A DNA stretch of 64,000 nt from NCBI GenBank assembly GCA_014084085.1, contig NPFB01000004.1, forward strand, positions 53,595 to 117,594, written 5' to 3'. Shown here piece after piece: positions 42,001-49,624 of this stretch. Below the pieces are notes generated by a model. That model did not search any database, was not told where the DNA came from, and saw only the letters and a program-made list of their open reading frames with translations. Every line of letters begins with the position of its first letter. Positions within the stretch are counted from its first letter, which is position 1. This stretch comes from Hondaea fermentalgiana (taxonomy: Eukaryota > Sar > Bigyra > Thraustochytrida > Thraustochytriidae). The position numbers were made by a program, and so were the translations under genes.

Positions 42001-45000
42001 AGAGACTGTGGAAAGGAAAAACAAGGCAGCCGGGGCCCTAGCTTCCTGGGTCGAGAATATCGTCGTGTACTACGATACAATTCTCTGCGTTGAGCCAAAG
42101 CGACAGCTCTTGCAAGAGGTAGAAGGCCGCTTGGCCAAAGCGACATCTGTGCTCGACAGGGTAAAGGCAAAAGTAGGTGAACTCGAGATCCGTCTCGCCA
42201 AGCTCCGCGAGGATCTTGCAGAAGCAGAAACCCTTCGCGATGAAGCCGTGCAGCTCTTGCAGCTTAGCCAGCTCAAACTCGGTCTCGCGCAGCGCTTGAC
42301 TACCGCGCTCTCGTCTGAGACAGACCGCTGGGCAGCCACGATCGACGAGCTTGACAAAGAATTCGAGGTTCTTTTGGGTGACGCCCTTTTGCGCTCCGTC
42401 TTCTTGGCGTATGCAGGTCCTTTCGACGCAAGCTGCAGGAAGCTTCTTGCGACGAAAGAGTGGCTTCCGTTTCTGACCAAGGCAGCGGCCGGAGAAGCGA
42501 TTCCTGTCAGCGAAAACCTTCTCCCAGCAAGTATTGTGTCGTCGCGTCATGAGAGAACCTCTTGGCAGGTCGAAGGGCTCCCTGCAGATCCTACGTCGTC
42601 GGAAAACGCCGCGCTACTCATGGCATGCAATTCGAAGCGCTGGCCTCTCGTTTTGGACCCGCATTTGCATGCTTTGGCCTGGTTGCGAACAATGTGCAGC
42701 CATCACAGCGAAAGCTGGGTTACACTGCACATCGATTCGCCCGAGCTAGTCAGCAAATTAGGTGTCGCTATCGCCGCCGGCCATACTGTCGTTCTTGAAG
42801 GCATCGAGCCGTCGTTGACCAACTGCACAGATATGATGTCTCTCATGCTGCGCCAAGCCATTAAACGCGGTGCGCGCGACATTGTTACGATAGGGAACGC
42901 GGAAGTCGAGCTCCACGAAAAGTTTAGGCTGATCCTGCACACGAGCTGCTCGCGAGCTCGTTTTCCTGCTGATCTACTCACCGCCTGCTCGCTCATTAAC
43001 TTTTCCGCGTCGCAGGACGGCCTCGAGGATGAACTTCTCGAGCTTGTGGCGAGAAAGGAACATCCCGATCTTTCGTCTCAAATTGATCAGCTGACAAATC
43101 TTCAGAGACGCCTCGTGGTGCAACGGGAAGATCTCGAGGACGCTATTCTCGTCTCGCTAGCAGACGCCGAAGGAGATGTCTGCGCGGACGAGCCGCTCAT
43201 TGGAGAATTGGAAAAGTCAAAGACTCGTCTCGACTCGATCGCTAATCTAGCCGCCGCGACAACCGACAATACCAAGCTTCTCAAAGACTTTATATCAAAG
43301 TATCGACCCGTAGCACGGCGGAGCGCGCTTCTCTTTGGCATCATGTCCCAGATGCACAAACTTCACCCCAGCTACACGTACTCGCTCAATGTATTTGCGA
43401 GTATGCTTGTTCGCGGTATCGCCTTGGTGACCAAGCCGCCGCCAACGAGCGACGAGGCTTCAGGCATGGCGGAACGTCTCCGCGCCAAAGTTCGTAATGT
43501 AGTTATCACGGAGCGATTTGCTTGGGACAAGAGCACCTTGCGAGATGAGGCACTCAATGCTTTGGAGGGCTCTGACGCGAGTTCAGATGTCTCTTCAGGT
43601 GCTCTCGTGGGTGCTCAGGAAACTGTTGAGTCCATTTCAGCAATAAGCGATGCAGAGATCGAAGAGCGGTGCAGCGTACTCAATCGCTCCATTACCAACA
43701 TGGTCTTTACCTTCCTTCGTATTGGACTTCTTGATCGTCACGCGCTCACAGTCGCTTCTCACCTATGCTTTCAAGTTCTCCACGAGGAAGGCGAGCTCGA
43801 GAATGGGGAAGTCGACGCTTTGGTCACATGTCGCCCGGCGGCGAGCACGGGATCGATGGGCCCCTTGTCGACGTGGATGCCGGCAGATGTATGGGCTCGC
43901 ATCAAAGGTCTTGAAAGCGTAGATGGTCTGCAGAGTATTGGCGACGATATCATGTCTGACTCGGATGACTGGAAAGAATGGTATCTGTCAAGCGCGCCAG
44001 AGGAGAAACGCATTCCAGGGGAGCTTGGCGAGCTCAGTGAGCACAAGAGATTGTTGATTATACTCGCAATTCGTCCTGACCGCCTCTGCGAGAAACTCGG
44101 GGGATTTGTGTCCTCGAACATGGGTCCTCTTTTTGTTGACCGTCAAGCGGCCTTTGATATGGATGGCGTCATGCAGGTCACTTCGGCGTCGACACCTATT
44201 ATTGTACTTTCTTCCCGCGCCGTGGACGCTGTTGCCTTGGTGGAAGCATTGGCGCTCCGTTCGGAGAGAGGGCTTGAGCAGCGCCCACCCTCGATGCGTC
44301 CTGCGACGCCTGCCAAGCCTAAGGCAAGAAAGGGTGACCAAGACGAAGCAGACGGCGGCGACGGCAGTGAAGCCGCAACCTCTCGTCTTGTCACGATTTT
44401 CCTCGGCGGGGGCAAGATTGCTTTTGATGCTGTTGAAGAGTCCATTCTGGCGTGCGCAGAAGCAGGACACTGGATCATGCTTCGTGACGTACATCTAGCA
44501 AAGGACTGGCTTCCCCGACTGGAAAATGTCTTGCGTGCCGCAGCAACTGCAGCGCACGACGAGTTTCGGTGCTTCATGTCTGCGCCTGCCGAGAGTTTTC
44601 ATCGAGACGTGCCGCAGGTGCTCTCGCAGAGTGCTGTCAAGGTGGCATGGGATGCCGGACCAGATTTCCGCACCAATCTTGAGGTGGCCTGGGCTAGTTT
44701 TCCTCAGTCGCGCATCGATGCCTGCACCAGCAATCGTTTCGAGTTTCAGCAAACGCTCTTTGCATTATCCGTATTCCACTCGCTGATGCTTGGGCGACGC
44801 AAGTTTGGACACCTCGGCTGGTCGAATTCGTGGGTTTTTTTGGATAGCGATGTACAGCTTGCGGCGGATGCAGCAGAGCGCTACGTCGCTGCTTCAGAAG
44901 TTCAGCCGGGAAGCATTGCATGGAGGGAGCTACGATGTATCGTTGCAGATCTGTTGTACGGCGGACGCATTGACGAATCGCGCGACCTCGAAATTGTGCG

Positions 45001-46501
45001 TGCCCAACTCGCCGCGCTTTGGCAAGCAAAGCTTGTGCGTGAAGACAAGAAAGCATTTGAGCTTACCCCGGGTTTTGCAGCCCCTGAAGCAGGCCTTTCC
45101 CACAAGCAAGTTCAAACGATGCTGCGCAAAAAGTTCCCCAAAGATTGCCCTGAAATGTATGGTGTCAAGAGCTTTGTGGACAGCAAATTTTGGGTAATGC
45201 GGCAAAAGAGTCTCTGCGCAGGTCTTGCGCTGCTTGCGAGCGGCGCAAAGATCGAACAGGTTCCCGCCCCGGATGATCGCGCCGGCAAGCTGCGCGGTAT
45301 CGTCAAGAGCCTGCTCGAGCGGCTGCCAAGCTCGTTTAATCTTGAAGAGGCAGAAGCTTTGGCAAAACCAGCGCTCGAAGACCCTAAAGCTGCCAATGCA
45401 CCGCTCGTGATGGTGGCGTTGCAAGAGGCCAAGCTTATGAATGATTTGCTTGAGCGCGTGCGCATGACACTTGACGAACTGCAAAAGGCACTCGATGGGC
45501 TGCAAGACATGCGCCCTCCGCTAATCGAAGCTGGGGACATGCTCTTGGCACAGCGGGTGCCCGGCGTGACCACGGATCAGAACCGTACAGAGCTCTCTCA
45601 CACCGGCAGCGGTGGTGACGTTGTCGGTGCGGGTACTGCAGCATCAGGTCAACTGGAAGTAACGAATTGCAGTGAGGATGGCGAGAGATTTTCATGGGCA
45701 GAGATTTCGTGGCCTTCGACGAAGCCATTGGATGGCTGGTTCGATGATCTGGTGCAACACGCAGATCAACTTCGGCACTGGATGCAAGACTTTACAATGC
45801 CCAAATCTTTTTGGCTACCGGGATTTCTTCGACCACTCGGTTTACTCTCGGCTGTACGACAGCTTGCAGCGCGCAGGGACAACGTGGCAGTCGAGACACT
45901 TACTTTTGCGACCGAAGTGACGATGCATCGCGACACGAGCACGATTGATGGCCCTCCTGACTGCGGCGGAGCAGGCATCTTTCTTCATGGCTTGAGCATG
46001 GAGGGTGCACGATATTACTTGGGCGATACCGTGGATGACGCTTTAGAGGAGGAGGAATTTTTTGACGACGAGGATGGCGATCGACGCATAGAAGACGAAA
46101 TGGATGAAGACGACGACGAGGAGGAGGACGAGGGAAATCTTAACAACGAAGGCAGCAGCGGGAATGGAAATGGGCCTCGGAAGGGCCATCGTTACACCGT
46201 GGGTAAGACACGATGCGGAGGCTTTATCGTCCAGAGTGGCCTCCGGAACTCTGTTTTCCCAATGCCTGTCATTCTCCTGCGAACCGTTCCCATCGAGCCG
46301 ATATGGGAGCTTGCGCCAGGCGGCTTTCTTCGAAGTGAAGACGACTCTATCTACAGCTGTCCAGTGTACGCAACGTCGATCCGGAGTGATAGCGAGAATG
46401 ACGCCTCAAATGGCCTCTTGTTTTTGGCAACACTTCGCACACGCGTTCCTTGCCAGCAATGGGTGCTCGCAAATCTATCTTTAGTCTTGCGCCCAGGGTA
46501 G
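33077..46501 (+). CDS. Axonemal dynein heavy chain with N-terminal kelch, IPT and filamin domains
   Basis: 4,474 aa in one uninterrupted exon. An acidic leader (about 20-55) precedes a kelch beta-propeller (about 96-453; GGF/GGW and SGHT signatures), an IPT/TIG domain (about 453-556) and a filamin-type Ig repeat (about 562-675). This N-terminal set is that of the Chlamydomonas outer-arm alpha heavy chain, which suggests an outer-arm role. The tail and linker follow, then AAA1 with GPAVSGKT (1480-1487), AAA2 GEAGAGKS (1822), AAA3 GGAGSGKT (2178) and AAA4 GAGGCGKS (2532). The stalk coiled coil and microtubule-binding domain lie at about 2770-3085. The AAA1 Walker B reads LCLEEF (Glu1532 where Asp is usual). 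A very acidic insert occurs at about 4320-4365. It is the main force generator of flagellar beating. Confidence 0.93.
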   Translation: MEADREPNGGAQEPRWGKNNATTTSTTSSSNKNSNNNEEDEEEEEEEETIEGVAFMYGHEDGLETARTSSSEDAHEAKDDQSEEDDAAAAANMLTWRKGFVVGDKRPTKRSGHTFTVLGSNAFLFGGCDAQSPAGPTGELWQLKMLGNFEWIRLDEQVDKAGGLPVARWLHSACVFDKKFIIVFGGFHSSKRRLNDLWMFDTITLQWSCLFPGTSTAIEDSAANGTDEGKTLCVASKNPASDFAPPPRGGHSASIVEDKMWVFGGYGGQGYARRDHNDLFMLNLPDMTWERAPPLKGTPPRPRSGHTASVIDTSIYIFGGWSAMEQLGDLCILDTRHLTWSILDSFMDPRWGHTACSVEAIPYWKIFYFGGCTGNLAETRRAQGALSARVLTLDTGTCVFDRPKVRGDIPCGRADTTFGYDAKGSRLVMFGGWANQWLDDIFTLDVGCVVGPPYSILGVFPRQGPLTGGTELTISGLDFVHDPNDPRIKVRFIAKGGYILDAPGNFVNGETITCISPDFDSLLQGDVHAAQFEVDVRVAFRDDSFTVTSQKFTFITVTVAEACLAYGPGLIDGGCPGVPTMFVVHANDVTGSQRATGGDEFVVRVSGDEVAVLDATIEDNEDGSYAVEYTAPLAGEYVIEVEYTGTFRDDTGQVYETGKAGPIRGSPFTVNFIEGAARASNKMNGPLLRETVDRKFQATKKLISATRVQLQKAISPGYAVELAADIKAVIAVKEKLYLVETERAVLELDLDLFECIARHLAESYGVKSDKRLREIVAMREEWATITEGQPNLLVQATAALRPHVIAHGDKTQAQLLEYEETVLAYERSIKHLPCFSWNAGPEGGMNALAEAVEAHEARLVTHAEMQKLAKLFEFPALCHGANTAMNRVERTLEHAQDLWEVAADALIFMDESKATLWRNVRPTLLEEEARKRAKTVSLLPRDVHDTDAFRGLERDVKNFLLTCPLISHLGSEAMRVRHWDELRAAIGKSFTSPAENKKMRLGEVVDLNLHEVADQVEDVANKAAKEAKVENALTRIERMWSTSQFQEDDERFEAADAPPYLSLPEEELASLDADQAAVDAMANSPHALPFMDPYATAEGVKGKGVKYWKNILASVVKIVNSLASIQSSWAYLATLFLQSDEVKEALPSDAKRFAALDEDVRKLLEDAKSNKLLLSFCAKPGRADNMDEVNEQLALCKTSLGNFIASKRASFPRFYFAAESQVLDILSNGSKPTEVLKHLSAVFPAISTLQTEGVYASHWLSLDKQECGAFDTPVVLKGQVETYLRDVDVACQQALKTSLSKSLTRYKTQQRRDWIVHKNEKGFAPEVLQIALLVCRISVTQDIEAAFAAIKSGNRDAMRDYSAKSRQQLADMAKAARQTTLTLAPSDLIRIACVLALDVHTRDLVDSFVQRQISSSASFDWQRQLKQRQTGATEMCGANFTYGFEYVGHFTRISPTPAFDQALLVTAQALRLQMGCVVRGPAVSGKTEVIRELGATLGRYCLIFNCTPQTTLHTLASLFAGLAATGSWLCLEEFDRLPQNVLAACVGRVKRLFDARSRGQTSVLDESSLDSVSHHQQLEQQTSMKVVEIPLRVDFALFATLGKSQGRTSLPEGLDTYLRPVTTSVPERRPICEALLFAGGFEQATSLSAKICNLFASCHEVLPERPFYDWSLRALRALVTRAGHMRREWTLDPTTQEDETSLLLRALLNLLQPIIAPGDVQIFNGLVIDFFPLPTSTPTDLQAPSSEDANNQEGEEYETSKDDVQTRAKKAQRVDTGSETELEIAVKEASAARELWPDQDFLSTVVNLEELLKVRQAVFLVGEAGAGKSECWRTLQRSRQLLKRKTSTKVLLPQAHSADFFFGRLSHSNGDWEDGLLCKATRDCATAPTPEDGGPEENWIVLDGELSSIWFDSLNTLLDDNKTLSLASGERVSLPWHTRVLFELSTLEHMSPSAVSRAAIIHLSSAAGSQWRALIASWIQRKEWDDHAKEAITTFFHDYVALALAEFDKRTFRPLVPVLHTEIITTLLKMLDAVIGADEERLVGTAENLKDATQALEPAFVYCMVWALGAPLTEDAGADQRRELSGWWKTTFKNVKFPARDTVFDYYLDTATGKFELWKNSPQFTAAAAAAAADPINGQNGPDASSLHGIFVPTPETSSAMFWLERMIALEYGFLLIGGAGSGKTRLVRTALRDLNPNEQVSASIALQYNSSAASLHQALIVHLEKKNALVWGPPGDDKQLAVFLDDLHLPQRTTARGEHQVHASLRQVLEMGQAYDGASLGTKQIQNCHYVGSATCRKGQRPLSKRLQRHFVTFGVAFPGTSSLQAIFGPILQSHLRHFEDGVKALGNTLVEAVAGLHMDIMVKLRPSAAAPHYDFNLRHITRVFQGLLTAQPADFNDATTFVKLWCHESERVYADGLVSSIDLIKFRDLLLGQARRKFPTANMTKHCGDDPSDPLIVCHFAPQDGQVDDDPVYRFVNAYEDLVPALNAALDDLNTFKLPLDLVFFDEAISHVCRIARVLHASRGHCLLVGAGGCGKSSLAWVAAQVSNLSLSLLPVRDASSAQELKEELRNLCTAVGVGGERRCVLVRDRDVRQGGLGLLAYASDLAMTGARLAELFSEEERESIAQSVAINAKAAGYKPDVAGSFAYFTEKVQKDLHWIFSFDPKACDLQSWLRAFPALAQGTVVNWFHPWPEKALRSVAVMLLEDLELESDEIRRGAETFMVSAYTSSQKLAQSFATSADITTVHPLRAFVDCQRAFCKDLYSRRAANRQKKSRLENVAERMHEADRLVNSLEEAIQAQEEDAEEKTMLAEAQAEEVARDAAVVAEESKLVVVEQAKVDEIAAEAQAIKDDAQAEFDKAEPLLKKALDALDLLTKKDLGECKAMGSPPKGVDDVFCAVLILLAGVDPRIKLNKYGKPEDLSWDACKKDLMGNINEFLNQLKYFREAVEDFRVPKVNWANVRPILQLDHFQPETVERKNKAAGALASWVENIVVYYDTILCVEPKRQLLQEVEGRLAKATSVLDRVKAKVGELEIRLAKLREDLAEAETLRDEAVQLLQLSQLKLGLAQRLTTALSSETDRWAATIDELDKEFEVLLGDALLRSVFLAYAGPFDASCRKLLATKEWLPFLTKAAAGEAIPVSENLLPASIVSSRHERTSWQVEGLPADPTSSENAALLMACNSKRWPLVLDPHLHALAWLRTMCSHHSESWVTLHIDSPELVSKLGVAIAAGHTVVLEGIEPSLTNCTDMMSLMLRQAIKRGARDIVTIGNAEVELHEKFRLILHTSCSRARFPADLLTACSLINFSASQDGLEDELLELVARKEHPDLSSQIDQLTNLQRRLVVQREDLEDAILVSLADAEGDVCADEPLIGELEKSKTRLDSIANLAAATTDNTKLLKDFISKYRPVARRSALLFGIMSQMHKLHPSYTYSLNVFASMLVRGIALVTKPPPTSDEASGMAERLRAKVRNVVITERFAWDKSTLRDEALNALEGSDASSDVSSGALVGAQETVESISAISDAEIEERCSVLNRSITNMVFTFLRIGLLDRHALTVASHLCFQVLHEEGELENGEVDALVTCRPAASTGSMGPLSTWMPADVWARIKGLESVDGLQSIGDDIMSDSDDWKEWYLSSAPEEKRIPGELGELSEHKRLLIILAIRPDRLCEKLGGFVSSNMGPLFVDRQAAFDMDGVMQVTSASTPIIVLSSRAVDAVALVEALALRSERGLEQRPPSMRPATPAKPKARKGDQDEADGGDGSEAATSRLVTIFLGGGKIAFDAVEESILACAEAGHWIMLRDVHLAKDWLPRLENVLRAAATAAHDEFRCFMSAPAESFHRDVPQVLSQSAVKVAWDAGPDFRTNLEVAWASFPQSRIDACTSNRFEFQQTLFALSVFHSLMLGRRKFGHLGWSNSWVFLDSDVQLAADAAERYVAASEVQPGSIAWRELRCIVADLLYGGRIDESRDLEIVRAQLAALWQAKLVREDKKAFELTPGFAAPEAGLSHKQVQTMLRKKFPKDCPEMYGVKSFVDSKFWVMRQKSLCAGLALLASGAKIEQVPAPDDRAGKLRGIVKSLLERLPSSFNLEEAEALAKPALEDPKAANAPLVMVALQEAKLMNDLLERVRMTLDELQKALDGLQDMRPPLIEAGDMLLAQRVPGVTTDQNRTELSHTGSGGDVVGAGTAASGQLEVTNCSEDGERFSWAEISWPSTKPLDGWFDDLVQHADQLRHWMQDFTMPKSFWLPGFLRPLGLLSAVRQLAARRDNVAVETLTFATEVTMHRDTSTIDGPPDCGGAGIFLHGLSMEGARYYLGDTVDDALEEEEFFDDEDGDRRIEDEMDEDDDEEEDEGNLNNEGSSGNGNGPRKGHRYTVGKTRCGGFIVQSGLRNSVFPMPVILLRTVPIEPIWELAPGGFLRSEDDSIYSCPVYATSIRSDSENDASNGLLFLATLRTRVPCQQWVLANLSLVLRPG

Positions 46502-46829
46502 ACACGAAAATACCAAAAAGAATAGAAAGAAAAGAGGAAACAACATCCTGCTGTAGTTCTCATCTTGACTCTTTTTGAATAAGCATGTCCTTTCCTTTTC
46601 TGTGCATGGAGATTTCTCGATTTACGCAACGATGTTCTCTGATTCGCAAGCGCCCATCCAAACAAGCATCGCTTTCACTCTCTGCCACGCGGATGTCTTT
46701 GCTCAACGTGTCAACCATGTGGATGCCCACCTGACAAAGGAGACTTTCTGGTGGTGAAATAGGAAAAAGGAGTGGTATTATACATTCAATGCAATCAATG
46801 CAATCAATGCCAGAACTTTGACGACAATC
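46502..46829. other. Intergenic between convergent dynein and kinase genes
   Basis: 328 bp of AT-richer 3' UTR sequence; CAATCAATGCAATCAATGC direct repeats near 46787-46810. Nothing coding. Confidence 0.5.
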
Positions 46830-49055
46830 TTAGGATTCCTCAAGAACAGGTACAGAGCCCTGTCGAATAGCCTTGTGAAAAAGAATGCGATTCAATTCCT
46901 GTTTCATGAATGCATCCGTCGGGAGTGGCTTGGTCCAGAGAAGATCAATCGCAGTCTCGTCGTCGACGACGTCCCCCGAAATAAGGACAACGACGCAGTC
47001 CGTCGTTGCGCGCTCACGAACACGGTGCGTATAGGAGGATTCCATGTCGTCGAGAATGATAATTTGAAAGGAACCGTTGTCGATGGTTTCCAAGGTTTTC
47101 TCAGAGGGGGTGGTAACCTGGATCTTTAGGTCTCGCCCGAGACGTTCAATTGCTCGTGAGATAATGACACCGCTCGTGTGGTGTTTGGCCATGACAAGAA
47201 TTTGAAGCGCGGCGGGCAATGGCAGGACGCTATTAAGAAGCGCCGCGACATCGCTGGGTTTCGCGGGGAGCGGCTTGAGTACAAATCGATCGGCGCCAGC
47301 CTCGAGATGCTCGGTAGACATGTCATTCGCAGAGCAACCGATGATGGCGCCACGAAAACCGCTTTCCCGGAGAGCGCGAATCGTTTCCTCGCCCGTCATG
47401 GCAACACGCATGGGATCGGGCATGTAATGGTCCATGATGACGAGGTCGTATGGCGTAGACGCGGCCATGGAGAGCGCCTCGGGACCGCTCGAGGCTTCGT
47501 GCAGGTCCCAGCCACGCGCCACGCGAGCCAGAACACGTTTCGTCATGGCGCGCACCATTTTGTCATCGTCGACATGAAGTACCTTTGCTCGTGCCCGAAA
47601 AGGCTTAAGATTTGGGTTCTGAGCAGAGGCGGCCGCAGGATCCGGCGATGCCTCTGGAAGCGGAAGCGAGATACGGAAGCGCGAACCAGGGCAACCCGGC
47701 ACGCCAGAGTCATACTCGTCGGTATCAAGATGGAGGAGACCACCCATTTTCTCGGCTAGAAGCTTGGCAAGGGCCAAACCAACACCAGTTCCTTGACGCA
47801 TGGTGTCGAGCGTCTCTTGGTACTTTTGAAAAAGGTACTCACGTTCCGCGGTCGATATGCCGGGCCCCGAATCTTCAACAAAAATGTGAACCCAGCGCTC
47901 GTGCTGAGCGTCACGTTCGGCGCGCACGCGCAAGAAGCCAGAGGTGACGAACCGCACTGCATTCTGCGCCACATTGTTCACAAGCTGAAGAAGCCGAAGC
48001 CGATCAGCTTGCACCCACAGGTCCTCGGAGCACACGACCTCGGCCTCGACGCCTTCGTTCACATTGCGCTTCAAAGCAGCGTGAACGGGCTCGAGTACAT
48101 CCTTGCGCAATGACGTTGGCTCTGTGCGAAGTTCGAGCAAGCCGACGGAAAATCGGTTGAGGTCGAGCATGTTGCGCAGCATTTCATCAATGAAGCGCAA
48201 ACTCACGTCCATGAGCTGGAGGTCATTGAGTATCCCGTTCAGAGGGCTCGTGAGGGGTGTCTGTTTTCTCAGACGTTGGTTTTCTTTGGCGACTGCAGCT
48301 TGCACAAAGACGACCGCCGAACAGCAAACAGAGAGCGGATTTCGGATCTCATGCGCAATGAATTCATTAAGAGCGCGCTCCGCTGTCGTTGCTGCGAGTA
48401 GTGCGGTATAGCGTTCCATGATGGCAGCATTGACGCTCATGGAGTCGCGATTCGCGCGATAGCGCACAATTGTTAGGTACAGAGCGGCGATAAGAACGAG
48501 GCAGACCGCGAAGAGAACGCCGCCGGGAACATGGTTTGCGAATCCGAGACCGAGGCCGCCCGCGAGGCCGGCAACGACGAGGGTGCAAGCGACAGCGAGA
48601 CGTTCCCCGGTGAGCCAGAACCAGGAGCTTCGAGCCTTTGTTGCCTGCGAAGTCGTCTCTGCGTCTTTGTTGCACTCGCGGACGAGAAAGGCTGGTAGGT
48701 CGAGCTCAAAATCTCGGGTGCTTTCTTCGGCGGGAAGATTGCGAACGCTCTTCGAGAAGATACCCGAGGCACCCTCGTAGCCATCGAGGAGGACGCTTTG
48801 ATAGCCGCTGCCGAGATCTCCGCCTTGCGTCCCGCTCTGTATGGTTCGAGGGGTCACGGCGACGCTGCTCAGGTCGAGGCCCTCAAAGTTCGTCACGAGC
48901 TGAATCCCCTTTGGCGCCACCAGCATCGGCGCCGCCAGGTGCGCTGCCGCGCTCGCCGCTGTGCCATCTTCGTCCCTGCTGTCGAGCTCGGAGTCCTCCC
49001 CGCCCGACGACAGCGTCTGCGCCGTGGCCTCGGAGACCTCCGTCCGCGAGCTCAT
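46830..49055 (-). CDS. Membrane hybrid histidine kinase with two receiver domains
   Basis: 741 aa. Two hydrophobic segments (about 150-196) precede a HisKA domain with the phosphorylated histidine in FIAHEIRNPL (His235) and a HATPase domain with the N-box NVAQNAV, DSGPGIS and GTGVGLAL. Receiver 1 follows: LHVDDDKMVRAM, phospho-acceptor Asp542 in LVIMDHYMP, and LKPLPAK. Receiver 2 (about 610-730) keeps IIILDDM (Asp669/670) and TKPLP but has lost the N-terminal acidic pair (LVMAKHH), so its Mg2+ site looks impaired. The N-terminal 145 residues hold no recognisable sensor domain. Eukaryotic hybrid kinases usually pass phosphate to an HPt protein; none is nearby. Confidence 0.87.
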   Translation of the reverse strand: MSSRTEVSEATAQTLSSGGEDSELDSRDEDGTAASAAAHLAAPMLVAPKGIQLVTNFEGLDLSSVAVTPRTIQSGTQGGDLGSGYQSVLLDGYEGASGIFSKSVRNLPAEESTRDFELDLPAFLVRECNKDAETTSQATKARSSWFWLTGERLAVACTLVVAGLAGGLGLGFANHVPGGVLFAVCLVLIAALYLTIVRYRANRDSMSVNAAIMERYTALLAATTAERALNEFIAHEIRNPLSVCCSAVVFVQAAVAKENQRLRKQTPLTSPLNGILNDLQLMDVSLRFIDEMLRNMLDLNRFSVGLLELRTEPTSLRKDVLEPVHAALKRNVNEGVEAEVVCSEDLWVQADRLRLLQLVNNVAQNAVRFVTSGFLRVRAERDAQHERWVHIFVEDSGPGISTAEREYLFQKYQETLDTMRQGTGVGLALAKLLAEKMGGLLHLDTDEYDSGVPGCPGSRFRISLPLPEASPDPAAASAQNPNLKPFRARAKVLHVDDDKMVRAMTKRVLARVARGWDLHEASSGPEALSMAASTPYDLVIMDHYMPDPMRVAMTGEETIRALRESGFRGAIIGCSANDMSTEHLEAGADRFVLKPLPAKPSDVAALLNSVLPLPAALQILVMAKHHTSGVIISRAIERLGRDLKIQVTTPSEKTLETIDNGSFQIIILDDMESSYTHRVRERATTDCVVVLISGDVVDDETAIDLLWTKPLPTDAFMKQELNRILFHKAIRQGSVPVLEES

Positions 49056-49624
49056 GCTTGCTTCTCCTGGGTTTGCTGGCCAGCGGACGCCAGCGGAGGT
49101 GTACTATGTATTATTACACACCGTCGCGGTCACGGTCACGGCCTTTGCTACCCTCGCGAGCTCCCTTTTCGCAAGCGAGCAAGTGCAGAGCGAGAAAGCA
49201 GGCACGCATCCATTACGAGCCAGCAGGGGTCTGTCCACGCTTGGGAGGGCAAGGGCGGTCGCGTTGGATGGTTGCAGCGTAGCGCAGCACTCACGGGCGA
49301 TGCTGGTATGATGCACAATCTCGTGCGGACGAGCTGGCGCGGAATGTGGAGAGAGATCTGTCCCGACCCACGAGCCCACACGTATGGACAAAAGGCAAGG
49401 CGAAGGTCAAGGCTCGATCGGCCGACGTCCAGGAGACTGCTGGCTCGAGTGTACGAGACAAGGCAGGCAGGCAGGCAGGCAGGCAGGCAAAAACATGCCG
49501 TACGCTCAGCATTCTGTCTGTCCATGGTAAAATCTGAATGCAAAGAGACAGAGGGAAGATTGGATAGATTGGAATCTACGTGCACGGCACATCCTGGTCG
49601 TGTTTTGATTATTCTTTTCTTCTT
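49056..49624. other. Intergenic with a (GCAG)n repeat
   Basis: Promoter of the kinase and 3' UTR of the methyltransferase. Contains about seven copies of GCAG/GGCA (49462-49489). No gene supported. Confidence 0.5.

Noticed and set aside
33466..46484. Many antisense and alternate-frame open frames of 60-170 codons inside the dynein gene
   Set aside because: They are shadows of a conserved coding sequence.
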